Below the pieces are notes generated by a model. That model saw only the letters and a program-made list of their open reading frames with translations. It did no database searches and was not told the origin of the DNA. From contig NW_026706171.1 of NCBI RefSeq assembly GCF_029867415.1, forward strand, positions 1-64,000: a stretch of 64,000 bases of DNA. The letters run 5' to 3'. The DNA is from Vicia villosa (lineage: Eukaryota > Streptophyta > Magnoliopsida > Fabales > Fabaceae). Every line of letters starts with the position of its first letter. Position 1 is the stretch's first letter. This document shows positions 59,458-64,000 of the stretch, piece after piece. Both the position numbers and the translations under genes were made by a program.

Positions 59458-62400
59458 TGTTATACCGCAAAATTTGCCCGCATCTTTTTTTCAAGAAAAC
59501 TCCGATCTGAAAATTAAGAGTCTCATATAATCATGGATTTTTATATCCTGACATATGAAATACTTAGTTTTTAGAATTTTTTTTCTTATTCAGTAATTTG
59601 GCTTGCAGTTGAATTTATTCTTACGCAAACGCCAAATACTGTTTTATTACTTCACACATGCTATTTATTTATTTACAGATAAATAGTACTGACACAATTG
59701 GTACAGAGTTAAATCTTTTTGCAGGCGCAGAATCAGGAAACTCAGACTGTACTGGTAACAAGTAAATATTAGTTGTTTACTATGTCTGTGTTTTTTTTAA
59801 CAAGTCATGTAAATAAACTTTCATTTTTCACATAAAACAAAAAGCAAAAACAACAAAAAAAGAAAATTAACTTTGACTGTTGATTTTTCACTCTAACTGC
59901 TACATCAATACCTGGACAGTCAGTTGACAGCCAAACTGCTGGCAGTACAATTCTCGGTGTTTTGTACCATCAATCAAATCAATCTTTCACAATTCAAAAT
60001 TCCAAGATTTTTGTTCTAGAAGTCTTCTGAATATCACGCGATTAGCAGAGACTCAACACTGCACAAAAATCAGGTACGCTTAACTGTCTCCTACATAAAC
60101 AGTCCCTGACTAGGGTTTTCTTGTTTTTACAGGAGAAACAAGTTTTTGAGAGCTCAAATGGATTTCATACACATCCATATATCTCAAAGTACCATCATAC
60201 AAATTTTCAAACTTCAATTCACTCAGACGCACCGTCAGCAGCTCAAACAGTCAACAGACGACCCGTTTGACCAAAAAAGTCAACAGACAGTCAAAAATGA
60301 AATTTTTTGTCAAAGTCCATATTTTGTCAAAGGATTCATCATTTGATCATCGGATGATCATAATTCATCAAGGAAAGATCAAAAATCAACAAAACCCTAA
60401 GATTCAAAATTAGGGTTTTTGCTTGAAAAGTCAACTCAACTTTGACTGATCATAACTCTCTCATCCTTCATCCAAAAAATTCAAACCAAAGCTAATTTTG
60501 AAGGAAATTCAATTATCTTTCAAATGCCATTGATCCCATGGTCATTGGATTCACCATTTGAAAAATATGATCAAAGACATTACAGGTCATTTTCAAAGTC
60601 AACAAAAAGACACTTTTTTCAAAAGGACACACAAGGAGCATCAAAAATCATTTTGACATGAGACCAAAGGCATTGGTTAGAGGACTCTTTGAGGTTTCCA
60701 AAAAGTGCAAGATCTCCTTCATATGACAAAAATTGAGGGATTTACACCTTGTTGAAGTTGGCTAAATTTTGGAAAATGCATAAAACCAACATTGCTCAAA
60801 AATGCATTTTTTCCAAATGGGGCCAAGTTTTCATGGTTCAAACATCATTTCCATGATATTATGGGCCTCCCACGACCAAGACTAAGCCCACACCATTTTT
60901 TATTCATTTTTTGCATAATTTTATCTTATTTTAATATTAAATTAAAAAGAGAAATGAAAGGATAATGGATGGCTTAAATCTTAAGCATGACTCACCCAAG
61001 GAATCTTCATTTTTCTGCAGAGAATTGAAGAGCAAGGCAAGAGCATTGAAGACAAGAAGACTTGGTCAATAATTCAAAGCTTTTTAATATAAAAAATTCA
61101 AGAATTCCACAAAGGCAACTAGATGCTTCTTAGCTTCAATTCTAAGCACTCAATGCTTATATATAGGCTACCATACTTCAGTAATAAGAGAGACAAGTTC
61201 AGAAACAAAGCCTTACTCATAATACACTTGTAACCACTTGGAACTTTTTGAAAGAAATTCAAAATTCGAATTTTAGTTTCTAACTAGTTTCAGTTCAAAC
61301 AAAGCATTCAAACATCATCTTTGAACATCAATAAACGTATCCCAATCAATTACAATCCTTGAAGCTCACTAAATCGAGCTATACAGGTCATAATTTGTTC
61401 GAACTTAAATCAATTCGTATCTGGTTATCCACGCATGCTTAACAAGATGTAGACATATAGTTGAGTTTGGTTTGATGTGTAGATCATTTCTGGAAACTTA
61501 ATTGAAGTTTGAACACGTATACACGAAACTACCATTTTAGGGTTCTTCATCTCAAAATTAGGGCTTTCCAAATTAGGCAAAATTACAGGTTCAAACATGT
61601 CCTATTGAATTCGTATGGACCAGACGAATTCAACCATGGTATCGCGCCAGATTTATATCACGTTTTACTTGTATTCGCTATTTTTTGCAGGTGTAATAGG
61701 TGGGAGTTTTTACACCACCTGCAAACGCAAGGTGTAAAAAGGTGGTTCTGATGAAGAAGATGATGCGTGGCTCCTCCCTATTGGCCAGAGAGCGCGCGTG
61801 TTTTTTTTTAAAATAACTTCTGATCCACTTGCCAACTCATCCTGCGTACCAGACACGCTAGCCCATGATATGGACTCTCAATCCAACCACACCTGATCAG
61901 TATCCTTTTATTTTCTATTTTTATTTTAATTTCTTTGTTAAATTAATTAAAAATAGTTTTAAAAATCCAAAAAATACACAAAAAATATTTTTAGACTTCT
62001 AAAATAATATATTATTTTCTGAAATAAAAATATTTTATTTTTCTTCAAAATTTCAATATTTTGCATAATTAATTAGTATATATTTATATATTTACTTTTT
62101 AATTATTCTAACCAATCAAAAAAATCATAAAAAAATTGTTCTTTGTGTTAAATATTGTTTATATATTATAAACTAATTTTGTACATATTTTGAATAATTT
62201 TCTCTTTAAGTTTTAATTATTTGTATAATTATTTGCATAATTATGTTTTAATTAACTTAAATCAATTTCAAATCCATTCCAAAAATTCCAAAAAAATTAG
62301 TTTTGTTTTAAAATTAATTGACAAATATTTTGTACATATTTTAAACTTAATTTCTAGGTTTAAATCTTATTTTCATCTTTTTTCTTCATTTTAATTTAAT

Positions 62401-63381
62401 TAATCATGCATTAATTATAATTAAAACCAATCATAAAAAATCCAAAAACATGCCTTTTATTTTTCTTGCAATTTAAATTCCTAGATAAATGTATAGGATG
62501 TCAAAATCATGTAAATAGGCTAGTTTACATTTCCTGCACAATCGATGTAATAGCGTAGATTTACTTTCCGTACTTTACATTTCTGCATTTTAATTTCCCG
62601 CACATATAAACTGCGTGTATGTCAAAGATAAACTTGAACCGTTAGATCACTAACTTCAAAGATAAAATATCTGAATCCAATCACAATCACACTTGCACCT
62701 CTTAAGGTAATCCCTTCTCATTCTTTTCAAAATCAAAGTCAAAATTCCACTGTTTCGAGTACAAAATCGAACCTTTTGTTTGTATCCGGTGAAAGGATAG
62801 ATTTTTAAAGGAAATAGGATAAAGACCTTACAACTCAGGGTAGACCTCCTAGTTTGCTTGCTCAAATCAAAACAAACAAAATTCTCATACACTGTTGTTT
62901 TTCAAAACAAAACTTTCCAAAAAGACAATACTTTGTATACATCCAAACACGGATTATTACAAAGTTAACGTTCTTTTCAAAACATCTTTCGAAAGATAAA
63001 CAAGCATTTTGTATACATCCACACACGGATCATTACAAAATTCAATTTACAAAAGTATTTGAAACCACATATGAGCATTCTAAAGCAATTGAAAAGTGAT
63101 CGAAAAAACAAGTGAGCTAAGCAAACTTAAGAGCCCATGGATAACCATGGATACAAAGGGTGCTAACACCTTCCCTTTGTATAACCTACCCCCTTACCCA
63201 GAATTTCTTAAAGGTCTTTTTTCTGTTTCTTTTATAAACCTTTCCTTAATTGGATAAAATAAAAGGTCGGTGGCGACTCTGTGAATTTTCAAAAATGCGA
63301 AAGCATTAAGCGATAAAAAAGAGTCAGTTCACGTATCTCTACAGATCAGAGGTATGGCCCGGAAAAAAACGGAGGTCCACA
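59458..63381 (+). repeat. Ogre 5' LTR, about 3.9 kb
   Basis: Starts TGTTATACCGCAAAATTTG and ends near GGTCCACA. TATA box at 61158-61165, U5 block GGGTGCTAACACCTTCCC at 63158-63175, PBS-like TGGCGACTCT at 63271-63280. The left flank is ATAAC (59453-59457). ORFs inside are short and unsupported. Confidence 0.8.
61158..61165 (+). promoter_or_regulatory. Ogre LTR TATA box
   Basis: CTTATATATAGGC, 1.7 kb from the LTR start, a strong plant TATA box. Confidence 0.6.
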
Positions 63382-63385
63382 GAAC

Positions 63386-63403
63386 TGGCCACTCTGCTGG
63401 GGA
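63386..63403 (+). other. Primer binding site, tRNA-Arg type
   Basis: TGGCCACTCTGCTGGGGA. It differs from the site at 1855-1872 by one base (C for G at the fifth position). Confidence 0.82.
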
Positions 63404-64000
63404 GATACTTTCAAAAAACAAAATGTTTTCAAAAAGGGGTTACCTTAAGAGAATAGATCACTTCGATGTTTTCAATTGATTGACTTGATTGCTCTATTTT
63501 TCAAAGGTTTGTTTGGGTATTTTGCTTGTGTGAAAGATTCTAACCCGAATCTTGAGATACCTTAAGTATATGACAATAGACCAAGGAAACTGTACGGCAT
63601 GTACCGATACGGTTAATCTGGTAGTCATCGTTAGTGCGATACTTTGGTTTATACTGATGTCCCTTGAAAACGATCAAGGAGTATATTAGGCTTCCGAAAT
63701 GTCATTAAACACTAATTTGTCTTAGAACCTTTTTAGTTGAACTTGACTTGTGGCCTATTAAGTGGCTAGCTTTGAAATTGATCGAAGTTAGTTATCCTCG
63801 AGGAATATTTTGATCGGCCGCTCGAGCGCCGTATTGAGATGTTACTTCCAAGGATCATAGAACCCGAATACTATTCTAGGACAGGTTTTAACCAACTCAA
63901 CTTCAGTGGGGAGGGTATCACCTATCAGCTCCATGCAAGCCTTTAAACCTAAGGCTATTGTTTGATTTGTTTTTGTGTGCCACATGTTTGCATCATAAGC
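63404..64000 (+). other. Ogre leader
   Basis: Non-coding up to the window edge; no ORF1 start is reached. No further motif recognised. Confidence 0.6.

Larger units (their letters stand above)
59458..64000 (+). mobile_element. Ogre-type element, 5' LTR, PBS and leader, runs off the window
   Basis: LTR 59458-63381, tRNA-Arg primer site 63386-63403, then about 600 nt of leader. It has the same family features as LTR A. ORF1, gag and pol must lie to the right. Confidence 0.85.

Overview
The window reads as repeat-rich nuclear DNA of a legume, most likely tribe Fabeae (pea, vetch, lentil or grass-pea type). This is inferred from very long (about 4 to 7 kb) Ogre-type Ty3/gypsy LTRs primed by tRNA-Arg, Sirevirus (SIRE/Maximus) Ty1/copia elements, and a CYP94C gene that is visibly plant. 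Only one ordinary host gene is convincing: an intronless cytochrome P450 of the CYP94C type (jasmonoyl-isoleucine catabolism) on the minus strand at 32110-33615. There are no rRNA genes, functional tRNA genes, CRISPR arrays or bacterial operons.

Layout. 1-7928: 5' part of a minus-strand Ogre (ORF1, leader, tRNA-Arg PBS, 6.05 kb LTR) inserted in a decayed plus-strand Ty1/copia element whose RT, RNase H and 3' LTR follow to about 10252. 10253-11868: AT-rich flank with a (TA)63 microsatellite and a Stowaway-like MITE. 11869-16514: plus-strand Ogre-type solo LTR that carries a nested minus-strand copia solo LTR with a perfect 5-bp target duplication. 16515-18415: non-coding flank. 18416-28202: a complete, very young Sirevirus with open gag, pol and third ORFs; its two 1290-bp LTRs differ by one base that I could find. 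28203-35579: the gene-bearing island, with three non-autonomous DNA transposons that have visible target duplications, a degenerate repeat, CYP94C and a foldback upstream of it.

35580-46462: minus-strand Ogre LTR A, split by solo LTR B (TSD CGCGC), itself split by solo LTR C (TSD CCCAC), a three-level nest. 46463-51828: 3' part of a minus-strand Sirevirus inserted in LTR A, with a broken accessory ORF. 51829-54316: 3' part of another Ogre-type LTR, related to the solo LTR at 11869. 54319-55528: 5' LTR and broken gag start of a further copia element. 55529-59339: 5' part of a plus-strand Ogre LTR carrying a duplicated MITE. 59458-64000: 5' LTR, PBS and leader of a plus-strand Ogre that runs off the window.

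The retroelements do not act together as a pathway. They are layered insertions, and solo LTRs show removal by LTR-LTR recombination. The observations I rate highest are: a shared plant-mobile-domain-like signature in accessory ORFs of two unrelated retroelement superfamilies; tRNA-like A/B-box modules inside Ogre LTRs; a PBS-like copy plus a conserved GGGTGCTAACACCTTCCC block in Ogre U5 regions; and a palindrome-plus-TATA module of the young Sirevirus LTR that recurs before its third ORF.
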